DNA of 64,000 nt from Boesenbergia rotunda (GCA_024364735.1 JAGFNQ010000190.1:1-64000); one strand, 5' to 3'. Numbered from the stretch's first letter, positions 43,967 to 56,188 are shown. Numbers and translations are program-made. Notes: a model not told the origin generated them from the letters alone.

Positions 43967-45694
43967 GATCAGGTGATTATCCTAGAAATACAAATTGAGC
44001 TTATGTGATAAGAATGATAAAGATTGCATCAATATACATTAATTAAAACCTATTTATTTTTCGAATTGAATAACCCTTTTTATCAATTCGGGAGATCGTA
44101 GGAACATCTCCAAATAGGTTGATATCCAACCATAGATAAGAACAATCATGGCTAGAGTCCATCAAGTTATTCTTAGCTATGAAGGTAGGTAATTATACCG
44201 ATTACATATTATACATATGTAACTATCACATTATGCTATCAACTAATTGAATGTTTGCATAAATCATTTGGTTGTTAACTCATTAACAAGTATACAACAA
44301 TATACATAGCACCCAATTGCATCTCTCTTTACATCGACCTTGGTTGTAGCACAACAAGTCGATGCTCCAAGCTTAAGGCTGACCCATTAATCAATAAATA
44401 GTTTAACATGGTTGGAGCTCATTCAACCGTTTAGTCAGGCTTGGATGTGTCCAACAACCAAAACTAAGGATTAACCTCTGACTCCAACTATATTAATCAT
44501 AAACTAATTCCATGGTTTGAACATGTTGAGGTTCAAGCCGGGCATGGATGTGTCCATCAACCCAAACGAGAAACAAAACTCCGGTTCTAACCATATTAAT
44601 GGAAGGTGTTGGCCTTAATATTTTGTAAGGGGTTTTGGGTCTCATCCTTTTCTTTTATGCACATTCATGACATGTAATTATGTCATGTTCTAACGATTTT
44701 CTTAATAAAGTATGTATGTGACTTAATTTATCAAGTCTCATTAATTGAATTAGGAACCGGATTTCCTAATTTTAATTTCATACTTTATTCAAGGAATTGT
44801 TTTTGGGAAACAATTTCCTAAATTATCATAATCAATTTCGGAATTAATATGTTTAAGACTTTGATTTCTCTAAATCAAATCTTATTAAATTAAGAGACAG
44901 ATTCCCTTAATTCAACCACATATTATTTTCATGAAAATCTTATTTAAGAAAATATACTCTATAGGAAACAATTTTCCTAATTAATTTTGGAGACAATAAT
45001 ATGTAAGAGCATCACCTCATAAATCAAATAAGAAAATTATCGTTTGAGAATCACCTCAAAAATTTCCAAGATTTGATCACATATTTTATTTATGAAAAAT
45101 TAATATCAATAACTTAATTTGGGCGGCTCCCCGAGGCTCAATCCAAATTAAACATTTGACAGCTTAAATCCAATTTAGTAAATTTAATTATAACAACTAA
45201 CTTTAAATTGGACGGCTCCCTGAGGCTCAATCCAAAATAAAGAATTTTGTAAATAATTTAATTTCCAATTATGAATTTAAATGTCAATTAATATTCCCAT
45301 AATTTGTCTAGACATTCTTGAAAGAAAGTGCCCAAAATTGCGAGCTTTCCATAAATGGAAAGTTTCCAAAAATAAAAGGTTTTCAGAATAATTATAAGTT
45401 TCTGGTACAAAGAAAACTTACGTATTTCCAAAATTGGAAAATTTCCAAAATGGAAAATTTCCAAAATTGGAAAGTTTCCAAAAATGGTAAGTTTTTCACA
45501 ATTGTCATAAAATTTTAGAAACAGAGATATTTCAAAAGTTTGTGAAATTTCATGAGGATTTCCAAACTTTGAAATTCCTAAATCGAAAATTTACCATAAT
45601 TGGAAAGTTTCCATAATTGGAAAATTTTCCAAAATTGAGATCATGACAAAGCTTTCCGCAAAAACAATTATATGATTATGTCGAAGACAAACCT
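43967..45694 (-). other. 5' leader of copia B (1.7 kb)
   Basis: This non-coding DNA between primer site and gag matches the leader of C at 56190-57965. It has two copies of the nested hairpin unit (45116-45147, 45206-45236), a run of TTTTGGAAA-type words at 45300-45640 and GGACACATCCA repeats near 44440-44560. No coding is seen. Confidence 0.75.
45116..45237 (-). repeat. Two leader hairpin units in copia B
   Basis: On the minus strand each unit has TTTGGATTGAGCCTCGGGGA followed by GCCGTCCAAATT. The outer arms TTGGA/TCCAA and inner arms CTC/GAG can pair. Copia C has three such units. Confidence 0.7.
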
Positions 45695-45708
45695 CGCTCT
45701 GATACCAC
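45695..45708 (-). other. Primer-binding site of copia B
   Basis: The minus strand reads GTGGTATCAGAGCG after the LTR end, complementary to initiator tRNA-Met. Confidence 0.85.
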
Positions 45709-47950
45709 TGTTGGGACCGGGTGCATGTTGACATGGATGCGGGTTCATAATTTTAAAATTAATTACATGCAGCAGAAGGTTTAGCATAAATAATTTCTCA
45801 AATTATTTAACCACACATCTAAGCATACAATTTTATCTTGTGTAGACATGATCATATATTTAAAATTTTGCAGAAACGTAAACTAATTTACGTATTACCT
45901 AGCGTAACTCGAAGGAAGGGACGAGATCCAACCGTAAGCGTCCCTTGGAAGCTCCGCCTCTATTCGCATCCACGCCGAGTATCTTCGGGATGACTTTGCA
46001 AAGCCACGAGTTTCGTGTTCTCGAGAACTACTAGATTCTCCGAGAATGCGACAAGAAAAACCAAGAGAGAAGTCAGAAGACTAACCATAAAAGGATGGTC
46101 GGAATCAAAATTCCGGCCAAGCAAAAGAAGAGGCTTGCGGCAAAAAGATCCTTGCGGCAAACTCTAATTCCGGCAGCACCTTCTTCCGACCAAGAGATGG
46201 CCGGAGCTTCCTTCTCCGGCAACAGGTGGTGGTCGGCAGGGAAAGGGCAGGGGCAACCGGCTGGTGCTCCTTCTTGGGGCTGGTTGGAGCACGACAAGAA
46301 GGAGAGAAGAGAAGGAGAGAAAGAGAGGGAGAGAGCCTATGCCTTCATCTCTTCCATTATATTTCAAGTCTTGCCTTGGGTTCTTTATATATAGTAGCCT
46401 CTCAACCATCAAGCCTCTCAAATATGGAATAACTTATTCCATCATGCCAAGTTTGATTTTATATCATGGTTAAAATCATATTTTAATTCATGATAAAAAT
46501 CAATCAAGTCTCTTCTCTCATATGGAATAAATTTCCTTATCATGGTAAATCAATCCATGATTGATTTTATAAAATAAACCAATCCATGGTTCATTTTAAT
46601 TTCCATGAAGAAATAAACCAAACCTTGGTTTATTATAAAACAAACCACACTTGGTTTATTTTATAAATTGAACCAAAAACTTGGTTCTCTCCCTTTGTTG
46701 TGGTCGGCCAAGCAAAGAGGATGGAGGCCCTCTTTGGCCGGCCCATCCAAGCCACGCCTCAATGAATTAAACTTATTTAATTCATCTATTATGTCTTCAA
46801 AAGACTTAGCCATTTTACGCTTCCGATGCGTCTCTGAAAAATTCAGATTCGACTTATCGTTTGGCTCAACCAAACCTAATCTCTCTTGATTAGAAAATCT
46901 AATTTTCAACTCGTTTTAAATCCCTCAGATTACTCGTAGTTCGTGTGACTAAATAGGCTTTCGATTTATGTTGGTCGTCTATAATTAAACAATTATAGAA
47001 CGATCATGAGTGGCACCTAGTAGTACATCATGATCCCCAATTAATCGAAAGATCAACGGTTGACCTCAGAAACAATTCTGAAACCCTTCAGCAGCTATAA
47101 TGAATCGTGCCTCATTCCCTTCACCATCTTATACCCACTTGGTTCAGGACTGGTCTATGTGTGACAGTCCCCACTAGGCTGACTATGTCACACCTAGCCC
47201 AAGTAACGTTTTCTCGTCCTACGGATTCTAATTACTCTCATGTATTTAAGAGATTCATACTCTGAACATGTCATGCTCTGGCCAGAGGCTTCGAGTAACA
47301 ATCCGACGATAGGCCTCGAGTATACATCTCCTCGCAAGGAGTGGTGAATCCTTTGTAGGTTGTTCAGACATCTTCGGGCACTTCGGCTTATACCCAATCA
47401 TCCTGGGTCCACACCTCCTTGGAGATGCTTACTTAAGATGTCAAAGTATAAGTCTCCATGACCAAGATGACTTGAACACCACAAGTCAAAAGAACATCGC
47501 ACTTAAGCTGCAGTAAGAACTTCACTGACATATCTATATGTAGACTACCATATGAAGTTTTACAGCTAGTCACTCCAATGAACTAGTTCCCTTAACTAGC
47601 ATTCATGTTTATCTCCGGACATCTCAATGTCACCAGCCAGTGAGAATCAGCTGATTAGAGAATAACCCATGCTAGTCTCAACAGAATTGATAGTGTCCAT
47701 ATTTATCAATTCATCGACTAGGGACAATTTCAATACTTCACAATTGCACATGTAGAGATAATCACTAGTTGTGAATTTATCACAAATTCTCTCATGCTGT
47801 GAATTGTATTGCGGCCATTCAGTAAATGAGTTTAAGATCTCAATCAAATACACAAACATGTATACTCAAATAGTGAATATTCATTTATTAAAATAAATGA
47901 TTACAATTATAAGGCGATTGCCTTAGGACACTTCTCTCATATCACTAACA
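45709..47950 (-). repeat. 5' LTR of copia B (2242 bp)
   Basis: On the plus strand it runs TGTTGGGACC to ATCACTAACA. TATA box CTATATATAAAG is on the minus strand at 46383-46397. Frames inside it on both strands are repeated in the other LTR and are not genes. Confidence 0.95.
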
Positions 47951-47955
47951 CCCGC

Positions 47956-48730
47956 TGGGATGAGTTCTCACCAATCCGGAAGCCTCAGGTAGGCTAATCA
48001 AATCGACAGCAAAGCTGAGCAAGTACAGGATTGAGTACCAGCCTCATACCGCCACCATCAAGGCATAAACCCTTTCGGATTTCATGCTCGAATCTATCCC
48101 TGAGCCCAAAGCTGAAGAAGTCTGCGATGGTTCTTCCAACAACAGGCACAGTGGAGTAGAAGTGCTAATGGTTTCCCCCCGGGGGGATACGTTGTATTTA
48201 TCTATTCGACTCCACTTCAGAGCCACCAACAATGAAGCTAAATATGAGGTGATCCTAGCAGAGCTGCAAGCAGCCAAGCATGTGGGAGCTATCGGGTCGT
48301 TGTACATTCGGACTCTCAGCTTGTGGCACTGCAAATAAAGGACGACTTCGAAACAAAGTGCAAGCGCTTACAGAGGTATGTAGCCCTTTATGAGCAGCTG
48401 AAAGTCTCTTTCATAGAGGTTACTCTACAGAAGATTTCCCGGGCAGACAATGTCAAGGTGGATGAACTAGCCAAGTTGGCTAGCTCTATCTCGGCCTAGC
48501 AGCTGGACGAGCCTAGTACCACTGAAGAGACTATAGCTCAGATTGAGGAGGATGCTGAAGGTAATACCGTAGCTGATTGGAGAGATTCATATGTGGAGTT
48601 CTTACGCAGCGGGAACGCACCGACCAAGGATCACGGAGTCTGATTATTCTACCACCGGGCTTCCAGATTCATTAGTCAGAGATCAACTATACAGGAGAGC
48701 CGTTGCCCAGCCACTCCTCAAATGTGTTAG
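47956..48730 (+). pseudogene. Second (archaeal-type) RNase H of gypsy J
   Basis: J resumes after copia B. The RNase H motif with the catalytic Asp reads CDGSSNNRHSG, followed by RGDTLYLSIRL and ATNNEAKYEVILAELQAAKH (the usual Glu of NNEAEYEA remains in NEA). A frameshift near 48300 leads to SDSQLVALQIKDDF and VDELAKLASS. A degraded linker with ADWRDSYVEFLRSG follows. The sequence breaks off near 48730 before the integrase zinc finger. Confidence 0.8.
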
Positions 48731-48737
48731 AGGGATA

Positions 48738-49082
48738 TCAAAGAGTTTGAAGATGATAAACACCCCGCCTCGTTGGGGCTATCTGATGGAGGGGAATGTC
48801 AAAATACGAGGAAATGCTCATGAAGAAAGGGGGGAGAGGAAAACGAACCCCTAACTCTACCTGCCCTAGAATGAAGGTAAAGAATTCTAGGGGAGGTTCT
48901 ACGGGTGATTGGTCTACCCTAGGGACTTCTACCTCCATCTTGGCCGGGATGTCGTAGGCCTCATAGACCGCTCGGAGGGCTTCTGGCCTAACCCTAGAAG
49001 ACATGGACTCATACCACTTTGGTTGGTATCCCTCTTCCCGGGTCCCCTTCTTACCCTAGTCCTTCTTGCTCTCCTTAACCAT
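48738..49082 (-). pseudogene. Antisense ORF of gypsy J (Transposase_28-like)
   Basis: ATG at 49080-49082 opens MVKESKKD, then one in-frame TAG, then about 105 codons. EYD-type residues appear as VYEAYDIP, and the stretch VELGVRFPLPPFFMSISSYF + DIPLHQIAP resembles the 'putative gypsy type transposon' domain (PF04195, recalled). In Tat elements such an ORF is known on the strand opposite to pol, between pol and the 3' LTR, which is the arrangement here. It is truncated at its C-terminus. Function unknown. Confidence 0.65.
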
Positions 49083-49220
49083 GGTTCCTAAGGAAGAAGG
49101 TGAGAACAAAGAAGAAGACTTACGCGTGGGAAAGAGTACCTTAAAGAAAGAAGACGAGAATGATGTCTGCAAACGCTGCTAATCGACGATGCCAGAAGAC
49201 GGACGGACATTTTCACCTCC

Positions 49221-49231
49221 CCTTTTTATAG
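49221..49231 (-). promoter_or_regulatory. TATA box of the antisense ORF
   Basis: The minus strand reads CTATAAAAAGG about 140 bp upstream of the antisense ATG. The spacing fits a leader of roughly 110 nt. Confidence 0.5.
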
Positions 49232-50746
49232 GGAAGAAGTTGCCTGCGTGCATGCAATGGGGGCAAGGCATGTGGACGGTGATGAACGCCCATCTCAAGG
49301 CGTCGCGCTGTCGAGGCGACCGTTTGATATGGTCTTGCAATGCATATCAGCAAGAGATCGCGAAGAGAGAAGTTTTAGCACGTGACAAAGGTGCATTTGC
49401 GAAGGGGTTTTGTCGTCATTAAGAGACCTCATGCACTTTTAATGGATGATAGACAACTATATATTTACTCCAACCCTTCAATGCTATGGCTCAAGCCCCA
49501 CTCTAAGACTTGTCTTTTCTTATAAATGTTTCTACAAATAAAGGTTCTTTCCTAGTTTCTTTGACCTAAAAAAACACGATTAGAAATAATTAAATAGAAT
49601 AAAATAGATTAAAAATTATTGAGAATGTTAAAAAAAATACCATTATGCGTCTATGTTCATCGATATTTATAGAACCTCCCGTATATATCATAGAAAAGTC
49701 TCCAAAATTATAAAATTAATTTGATATATTCTGTTGACTTCGTTGTTTTCTTTCATTGGTGGCCCAATAATTGTGAATTTTAGTCCAATTCTCCTTTGTG
49801 ATACAAGGTGGCTTTTTCTCCTAATATTTAGCATGATTTAAAGTATGGTGGATGCGATCGTCGTTTTTTTTTCTTGAATATCTTTTTGATTTCCAATTCA
49901 TAGCTAGGGTCCCAATTAAATGTCCGCTGCAATAGAAAAAACAATTGAGGATTTATATTTACTTTTATTTCAGATATAAAATGAACCATTTATACTTTAA
50001 ACTCACTCCACCGTAACTCTTTTATTGATAATGGAGTACTTGAATAAGTCATTGTATCGCTCAACCAATAGTTAATCATAATTCTATTAATTTCATGAAT
50101 AACGTGGACAGAATTTTCAAAACTATAATAAAGAGACAAATAATGTTAAATAATTAAAATATAGAGTAACAAATTAAAATATTATTTGTATACATATGAA
50201 TCTCTAGAGGGGGCTATAAACTCATGAATGTCTTGTTCCACTAAAAATGTATCTAGGAGGAATTTGGTTGGGTCTTGCGGACTAGTGCAGTGATGGTACT
50301 GGGAAAGGCGAATGTTATTGTCCTGCAGCCTGATCAATGGGGGAGGGGGTCGTAGGTACATTACTAGGTCCTGTCTCGCCTTGAGAACTCCGTCTACAAC
50401 CACCATCCCGTCAAAAAATGTCCTGAAAATTCAAAAATAGGATAAAGTTAAAATAAATTTGATGCATAATAAATAACATGAACAAACTTACCATATTTGT
50501 ATAAAGAAAAACAGTGTGCAAATCCTGCGATGATGAGATATCACCTATAATAACTTATATATGACAAGAAATAGAGCATTGACAGATAATATATATAAGT
50601 TTACGAATAGGGCATTAGATATACGAATAATTGAGCTATGAATTTTTTAAATTTGTAGATTAAAACTAAATTTACTCAAAGCAAAAGAACATTAAAAAAA
50701 GAACATCATTTTTATTAATATTAAGTTAACATAACTTACCCATCAT
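49232..50746. other. AT-rich DNA; end of J not defined
   Basis: Near 49455 the segment TACTCCAACCCTTCAA matches the J LTR remnant TACTCCAACCCCTCAA (28420) and may be a 3' LTR scrap. From 49560 on the DNA is AT-rich. A 74-codon minus-strand frame at 50182-50406 (RQDLVMYLRPPPPLIRLQDN) has no recognised relative; it could be a transposon exon. Nothing else is supported. Confidence 0.4.
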
Positions 50747-51315
50747 TAAAAATCAAAGTCCTCATTATCATTGTCATTGTCATCCTCATCCACGTCCTCA
50801 TCTTCCCCCTACTCCTCCTCCTCCTCATCATCATTATTATCATCATCACCATGTATTTCACTTGTATCCATATTTATCACTGCTCTGTTGGGATCTTGTA
50901 ATATTGGAATAATATATTCCTTAGTCTGAAATGTACTCGCAACTTACTCTTATTGATATACAATGTCTTCCCAATATTCCTCATTTTTTCCGTGCTTTCA
51001 TTTTACAAACAACCCACCAATCAATTTTGTCACATTTCAAACTAGGATATGAAGCATAGAATACTTGAATTTTTTACTGTGTCAATACAAATGGTTCATA
51101 TTTCTTATACAATCTCTTATGATTTATTTCAACCAAATTATACCATAGATGCACATTCATCCCTTTGATAGGGTCATACCAACAATCGATGAATAGAATT
51201 ACTTGCATAGCTAGGCTAGGGTATTCTACCTCCATAATTTCATCGAGCAAAACATAAAAATCATTATTTACATCTCCATCATTGAATGACTTTACATAAA
51301 CTCCACTATTCATTT
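50746..51315 (-). pseudogene. C-terminal fragment of CACTA transposase (DUF4216 region)
   Basis: The minus strand begins KMNSGVYVKSF at the edge of K. LLDEIMEVEYPSL, VILFIDCWYDP, LWYNLVEINHKR and YKKYEPFVL match the DUF4216 region of plant TNP2-type transposases (recalled). After a stop, FYASYPSLK and WWVVCK continue. A tail rich in Asp/Asn/Glu with one more stop ends at 50746. The catalytic part is not in the window. Confidence 0.75.
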
Positions 51316-51343
51316 TGTAAAATACGGAAAAAAAATAAATAAA

Positions 51344-51503
51344 ATAATATATATATATATATATTAGTATATATATATAGGAATATATATATAATTAGAG
51401 GACAAATTTTGGAATAATTTTTCTAAAATTTTGGAAATATTAGTAGGGAGAATTATTTTAGGAAAAATTAAATTTTTGGAATATATATATATATATATAT
51501 ATA
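51344..51503. repeat. (AT)n microsatellites
   Basis: Several AT runs of 10-24 bases occur at 51348-51365, 51369-51392 and 51482-51503, just upstream of the K TATA box. Confidence 0.95.
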
Positions 51504-51514
51504 GTTATAAAAGG
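51504..51514 (+). promoter_or_regulatory. TATA box of K
   Basis: GTTATAAAAGG is followed about 40 bp later by a GC-rich leader, as in G. Confidence 0.5.
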
Positions 51515-51544
51515 AAAAGTATTAATTATATATATTTATAATAG

Positions 51545-51837
51545 CCATCGCTAGCCCTAAACCGCAGCCGCCCGCTCCTTTTCTTCTTCCTCCCCTCACG
51601 AAATCGCAGCCAAGCGCCGGCCCGATTTCTTCCTCCCCTCGCGAAGCCCGCAGTCGGCGCCGACCCGACACCTCTCCTCCGAGTCCTCCTTCCTCCCCGA
51701 TCTCAGAGGTCGAGCTGTTCACCTTCTACCTGGGCAAGCTATTGTTTGCCGACGTCGTTCCTCATGCAATCAGGGCCTGGAAGAGGAGAAGTGGATTAGC
51801 GCCGCCAACCGAGCACCCCGCCGACGAATCCGATCAG
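51545..51837 (+). other. Predicted 5' exon of K
   Basis: A GC- and CT-rich leader ends CGATCAG at donor GTAAGG (51838). The short frames inside have no recognised relatives. Position and donor correspond to G. Confidence 0.45.
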
Positions 51838-52738
51838 GTAAGGATGATTTTGCCTGGGTGTTTCGTTGGATCTGATCTTGAATTAGCTATTCGATTTTGA
51901 GTCGTGAGTATATCATTAGGGTTCAATCTATTTTTCTTTTGGGTCTTGAGATAGGGTTTTAATTGGAATTGTTTTTGGATGAGGTTTTTAATGACAAATC
52001 AGTTTTGGAGATCGTGGTGTTGACATTATTGATTTCATGGTGATCTGTGGATACCATAGAATTGGAACATAACTTTGTTACGTATTAGGAGGATTAGCAA
52101 TAGTTCTCCATGCCATGAGCAAGGGAAACCTTGTGTAGAGCTTCACCTTGATTTGTTGTAGTTGGTGTAATTGTGTTCTGTTTCTGTTAGGTTTATCTTG
52201 TGTTGTCGTGAGCTTTATGTTTGGGATTTGAACTGTGTTTTGGATTGAAGAGTTAGCTTAGTTCCATGAACATTTGACCCCGGTTGATCCTTCTCATACT
52301 TTGAGTGTTTGTATTAATACCATTGGAACATGATTGGGTAGGAACTAATGCTATTTGAATGGATAGCCAGGCAGCATTCATTTGGGATTATTGGATGTTG
52401 ATCTTGCATGAGTTTTGTTCATGATCTATAAAGGGTCAAAGTTGTGATCGCGGATTTGCTACTAGGTTTTGGTTGATGGCCGTGAGACCTTATTAGGGTT
52501 CTGTTTGTTGATGTGTCTTGGAGCTACTTGGTTTGCTAAGCTTGGATTAGGGATGTCACATAGTAGTTTAAAATCTGAGAGTTAACTAAATCATAACTAC
52601 CCGGAGTAGTTGGGAACTTATCATTTAATTAAATGTGATTAAATGAAATAGGTCGACTAGGTTAACCCTAATATGATTTAGGGACTTTTTTGCTAGTTAT
52701 TATTTTTGTAATAGCTAAAACTATGTCCTTTGATACAG
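51838..52738 (+). other. Predicted first intron of K
   Basis: T-rich sequence without coding signal runs from GTAAGG to TTTGATACAG. Its first part is not clearly alike to G; the last 100 bp are. Confidence 0.4.
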
Positions 52739-52804
52739 GGCATTGATCAGTTGTTGATTATTGGACGAGGGGTTTTTCTGATACGAGCATCTACTTTGAG
52801 GCAG
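52739..52804 (+). other. Predicted internal exon of K
   Basis: Bounded by TTTGATACAG and GTACCC as in G (13735-13810). Contains CTGATACGAGCATCT. Confidence 0.45.
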
Positions 52805-53702
52805 GTACCCTTTCACTTATCTTTTAGATATTGTCATATTGCTATGCGTGGTTTGTTATAAACAACAGTAAGATTGTATGCTATATCTACTTTAGTATAC
52901 CTGCATTTGATATATGTTGCTTATCCTTGAGGTTATCTCCCGTTTAGATTCATACAGTCTCATTTGTTGTCTTGTGAATATATGTGCATAGATATAGAGA
53001 TATGTTCCCTCTTGCATGTTGACATTGATAGATCACTGGTTACTTTTTCAGTATACCTAGTAGGTTACGTGTATTCCATAATATAGGATTCAGACCTATA
53101 CCTAGCACACGGAGGTGTTAGTTGAGGACTTGGTGGGCGTATATGTGTTTGGGTCATGCACCATCCTTGCATTATTGCATGCTGACGATCATCGGCTCCT
53201 ATATAGTCTGAGCCCATCGTCAGTTACATGAGGATATGCACACACATCCACTCGGGGGTAGTGGCTGCCATAGAGTGTGTGCATTTACCGTGTATTGCTC
53301 CGCACGGTCACTATTTGGAGGGTGGTTCCAGTGCGTGATAGCAGCCAGGGATCCCTTCTCGTCCTAAGACACGAGAAGATGAGACCTAGACTCCCCCATT
53401 GCTTGGGGTAGGAGAGAGACCTCCGCCAGCATCCTGTCCACTCGGTCACTCAGGAGCAGTGATAGCAGGGTGCATACAGTTGTCATAGCTCTACCCTTTC
53501 GGACGCCCATTTATGACAGGTGGACGATGATCTGACTGGTGTCAGGGGTGACACATGTCATTGTACCATGTGCATATTTTGCATCGTGCATTGTTTGCTG
53601 CATTTGATTTCTGCACTTGATTGACATGCATATATTGGATACCTGTTTATATTGGATTATCTGTTATACTTGTTCCATAGGGATTTATTTCACCCTCTGC
53701 AG

Positions 53703-53717
53703 GATAGATGGATTCTG
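53703..53717 (+). other. Predicted 15-nt microexon of K
   Basis: GATAGATGGATTCTG is bounded by CCTCTGCAG and GTATGT. The G copy has GTTAGCTGGATTCTG with the same borders. Copia C is inserted 43 bp downstream, in the following predicted intron. Confidence 0.4.
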
Positions 53718-53760
53718 GTATGTACCTTTATTCAATGTCTTTAGCATATACCCTTGCCTA

Positions 53761-56172
53761 TGTTAGTAATATGAGAGAAGTGTCCTAAGGCAATCACCTT
53801 ATAATTGTAATAATTTATTTTAATAAATGAATATTCACTATTTGAGTATACATGTCTATGTATTTGATTGAGATCTTAAACTCATTTACTAAATGTCCGC
53901 AATACAATTCACAGCATGAGAGAATTTGTGATGAATTCACAACTAGTGATTATCTCTACATGTGCAATTGTGAAGTATTGAAATTATCCCTAGTCGATGA
54001 ATTGATAGATACGGACACTGTCAATTCTGTTGAGACTAGCATGGGTTATTCTCTAATCAGCCGATTCTCACTGGCTGGTGACATTGGGATGTCCGGAGAT
54101 AAACATGAATGCTAGTTAAGGGAACTAGTTCATTGGAGTGACTAGCTGTAAAACTTTATATGGTAGTCTACATATAGACATGTCAGTGAAGTTCTTACTA
54201 CAGCTTAAGTGTGATGTTCCTTTGACTTGCGGTGTTCAAGTCATCTTGGTCATGGAGACTTATACTTTGACATCTTAAGCAAGCATCTCCAAGGAGGTGT
54301 GGACCCAGGATGGTTGGGTATAAGCCGCAGTGCCCGAAGATGTTTGAACAACCTACAAAGGATTCACCACTTCTTGCGAGGAGATGTATACCCAAGGTCT
54401 ATCGTCGGATTGTTACTCGAAGCCTCTGGCCAGAGCATGACATGTTCAGAGTATGAATCTCTTAAATACATGAGAGTAATTAGAATCTATAGGACGAGAG
54501 AACGTTATTTGGGCTAGGGTGACGTAGTCAGCCTAGTGGGGACTGACACACACAGACCATGTCCTGAACCAAATGGGTATAAGATGGTGAAGGGAATGAG
54601 GCACGATTGATTATAGCCGCTGAAGGGTTTCAAAATCATTTCTGAGGTCAACCGTTGATCTTTCGATTAATTGGGGATCATGATGTACTACTAGGTGCCA
54701 CTCATGATCGTTCTATAATTGGTTGATTATAGACGGCCAACATAAATCGAAAGCCTATTTAGTCACACGCACTACGAGTAATCCGAGGGATTTAAAACGA
54801 GTTGAAAATTAGATTTTCCGATCAAGAGAGATAAGTCGAATCTGAATTTTTCAGAGACGCATCGGAAGCATAAAATGGCTAAGTCTTTTGAAGGCTTATT
54901 GGACGAATTAAATGAGTTTAATTAATATGATCTTGGCTTGGGTTTGGCCGGCTAAAGAGGGTCCCTACCCTCATTGTTTGGCCGACCACATTAAAAGGGA
55001 GAACCAAATTGTTTGGTTCAATTTATAAAATAAACCAAGTGTGGTTTATTTTATAAAATTATGTATAATATAAATTTTATAAACCGAGGTTTGGTTTATT
55101 ATTTTCATGGAAATTAAAATAAACTTTGAATAGTTTATTTTATTTTATAAAATTAATTATGAATTGATTTTTCCATGATAAGAAAAATTTATGTATAATA
55201 AATTTCTTGTGAAAATTTATTTCATAAGAAAAGGGAGACATGGTTGTTTTTATTATAAATTAAATTATGATAAAAAACCTGGCATGATGGAATAAATCAT
55301 AGAAAAATTTATATGATAAATTTCTTATGAAAATTTATTCCATAAAAAGGAGACTTGGCGGTTGAGAGGCTACTATATAAAGGAACCAAGGCAAGGCTTG
55401 GAATTCAATCCAAGAGATCTAGGAATAAGCCCTTTCTCTTTCTCTCCTTCTCTCCTCTCCTCTCTCTCTCTCTATGCGGCACTGACTGCAGTTGTCCCCA
55501 TGAGAAAGATGGTTGCTCACAACAACCTTCATGTACTCGGTGGAGCAAGCAATTTTCCCGTTGGAGAAAATTGTCGGCGTTGGCTGCATCTTCTCCAAGC
55601 AAGGTGCGCGTGAGCAAGAAGGCTACTCATCCTCTGTGGAGAATTGCGCATGCAAGCAAATTAATCCGCATGCAAGAAATTGCTTTGCAAGCAAATTAAT
55701 TTGCCCAAGCAAATTAATCCGCATGCAAGAAATTGCTTTGCAAGCAAATTAATTTGCTGTTCACGCCGCAGAAGCCAAGTTGCTCACGGCTCTCTCCCTC
55801 TCCATACTTCTCTCTTGTTTTTTTTCTTGTCGCGCTCTCGGAGAATCTAGTAGTTCTCGAGAACACGAAACTCGTGGCATTGCGAAGTCATCCCGAAGAT
55901 ACTCGGTGTGGACGCGAATAGAGGCGGAGCTTCCGAGGGACGCTTACGGTTGGATCTCGTCCCTTCCTTCGAGTTACGCGAGGTAACAAGTAAATTAGTT
56001 TACGTTTCTGTAAAATTTTAAATATATAATCATGTCTACACAAGATAAGGTTGCATGCTTAGATGTGTGGTTAAATAATTTGAGAAATTATTTATGCTAA
56101 ACCTTCCGCTGCACGTAATTAATTATAAAATTACGAAACCACATCCATGTCAACATGCACCCGGTCCCAACA
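53761..56172 (+). repeat. 5' LTR of copia C (2412 bp)
   Basis: Runs TGTTAGTAAT to GGTCCCAACA. TATA box CTATATAAAGG is at 55373-55383, followed by a CT-rich leader. A 53-bp segment rich in GCAAGCAAATTAAT is duplicated in tandem at about 55648-55755. Frames inside the LTR also occur in the 3' LTR and are not genes. Confidence 0.95.
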
Positions 56173-56188
56173 GTGGTATCAGAGCCGG
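56173..56188 (+). other. Primer-binding site of copia C
   Basis: GTGGTATCAGAGCCGG follows the LTR end directly and is complementary to the 3' end of initiator tRNA-Met. Confidence 0.88.

Larger units (their letters stand above)
32035..47950 (-). mobile_element. Copia element B (Tork/Angela-like), complete with two LTRs
   Basis: Both LTRs are present and have the same length, 2242 bp. Near-matching 5-bp duplications flank the element (CCTGC 32030-32034, CCCGC 47951-47955). In minus order: 5' LTR, primer site, 1.7-kb leader, gag, protease, integrase, [insertion E], RT, RNase H, polypurine tract, 3' LTR. It lies in the RNase H region of gypsy J. Pol and gag have stops, so it is defective. Confidence 0.93.
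28401..49440 (+). mobile_element. Gypsy element J (Tat-like), interrupted by copia B
   Basis: Order on the plus strand: short LTR remnant, primer site, gag, protease, RT, first RNase H, then after copia B the second (archaeal-type) RNase H, and an antisense ORF. The integrase is missing. Two RNase H regions and the antisense ORF fit the Tat clade. Copia B is inserted at 32034/32035 with CCTGC on the left and CCCGC (47951-47955) on the right, one mismatch. Left and right ends of J are not well defined. Confidence 0.8.

Noticed and set aside
51522..51722. 66-codon minus-strand frame at the K 5' exon
   Set aside because: Gly/Arg/Glu-rich frame antisense to a GC-rich leader; not kept in G.
55355..55986. 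Frames repeated in both LTRs of copia C (and 62854-63486), with counterparts in B
   Set aside because: They lie in the untranslated leader after the TATA box, overlap in several frames and include simple CT repeats and the tandem duplication.
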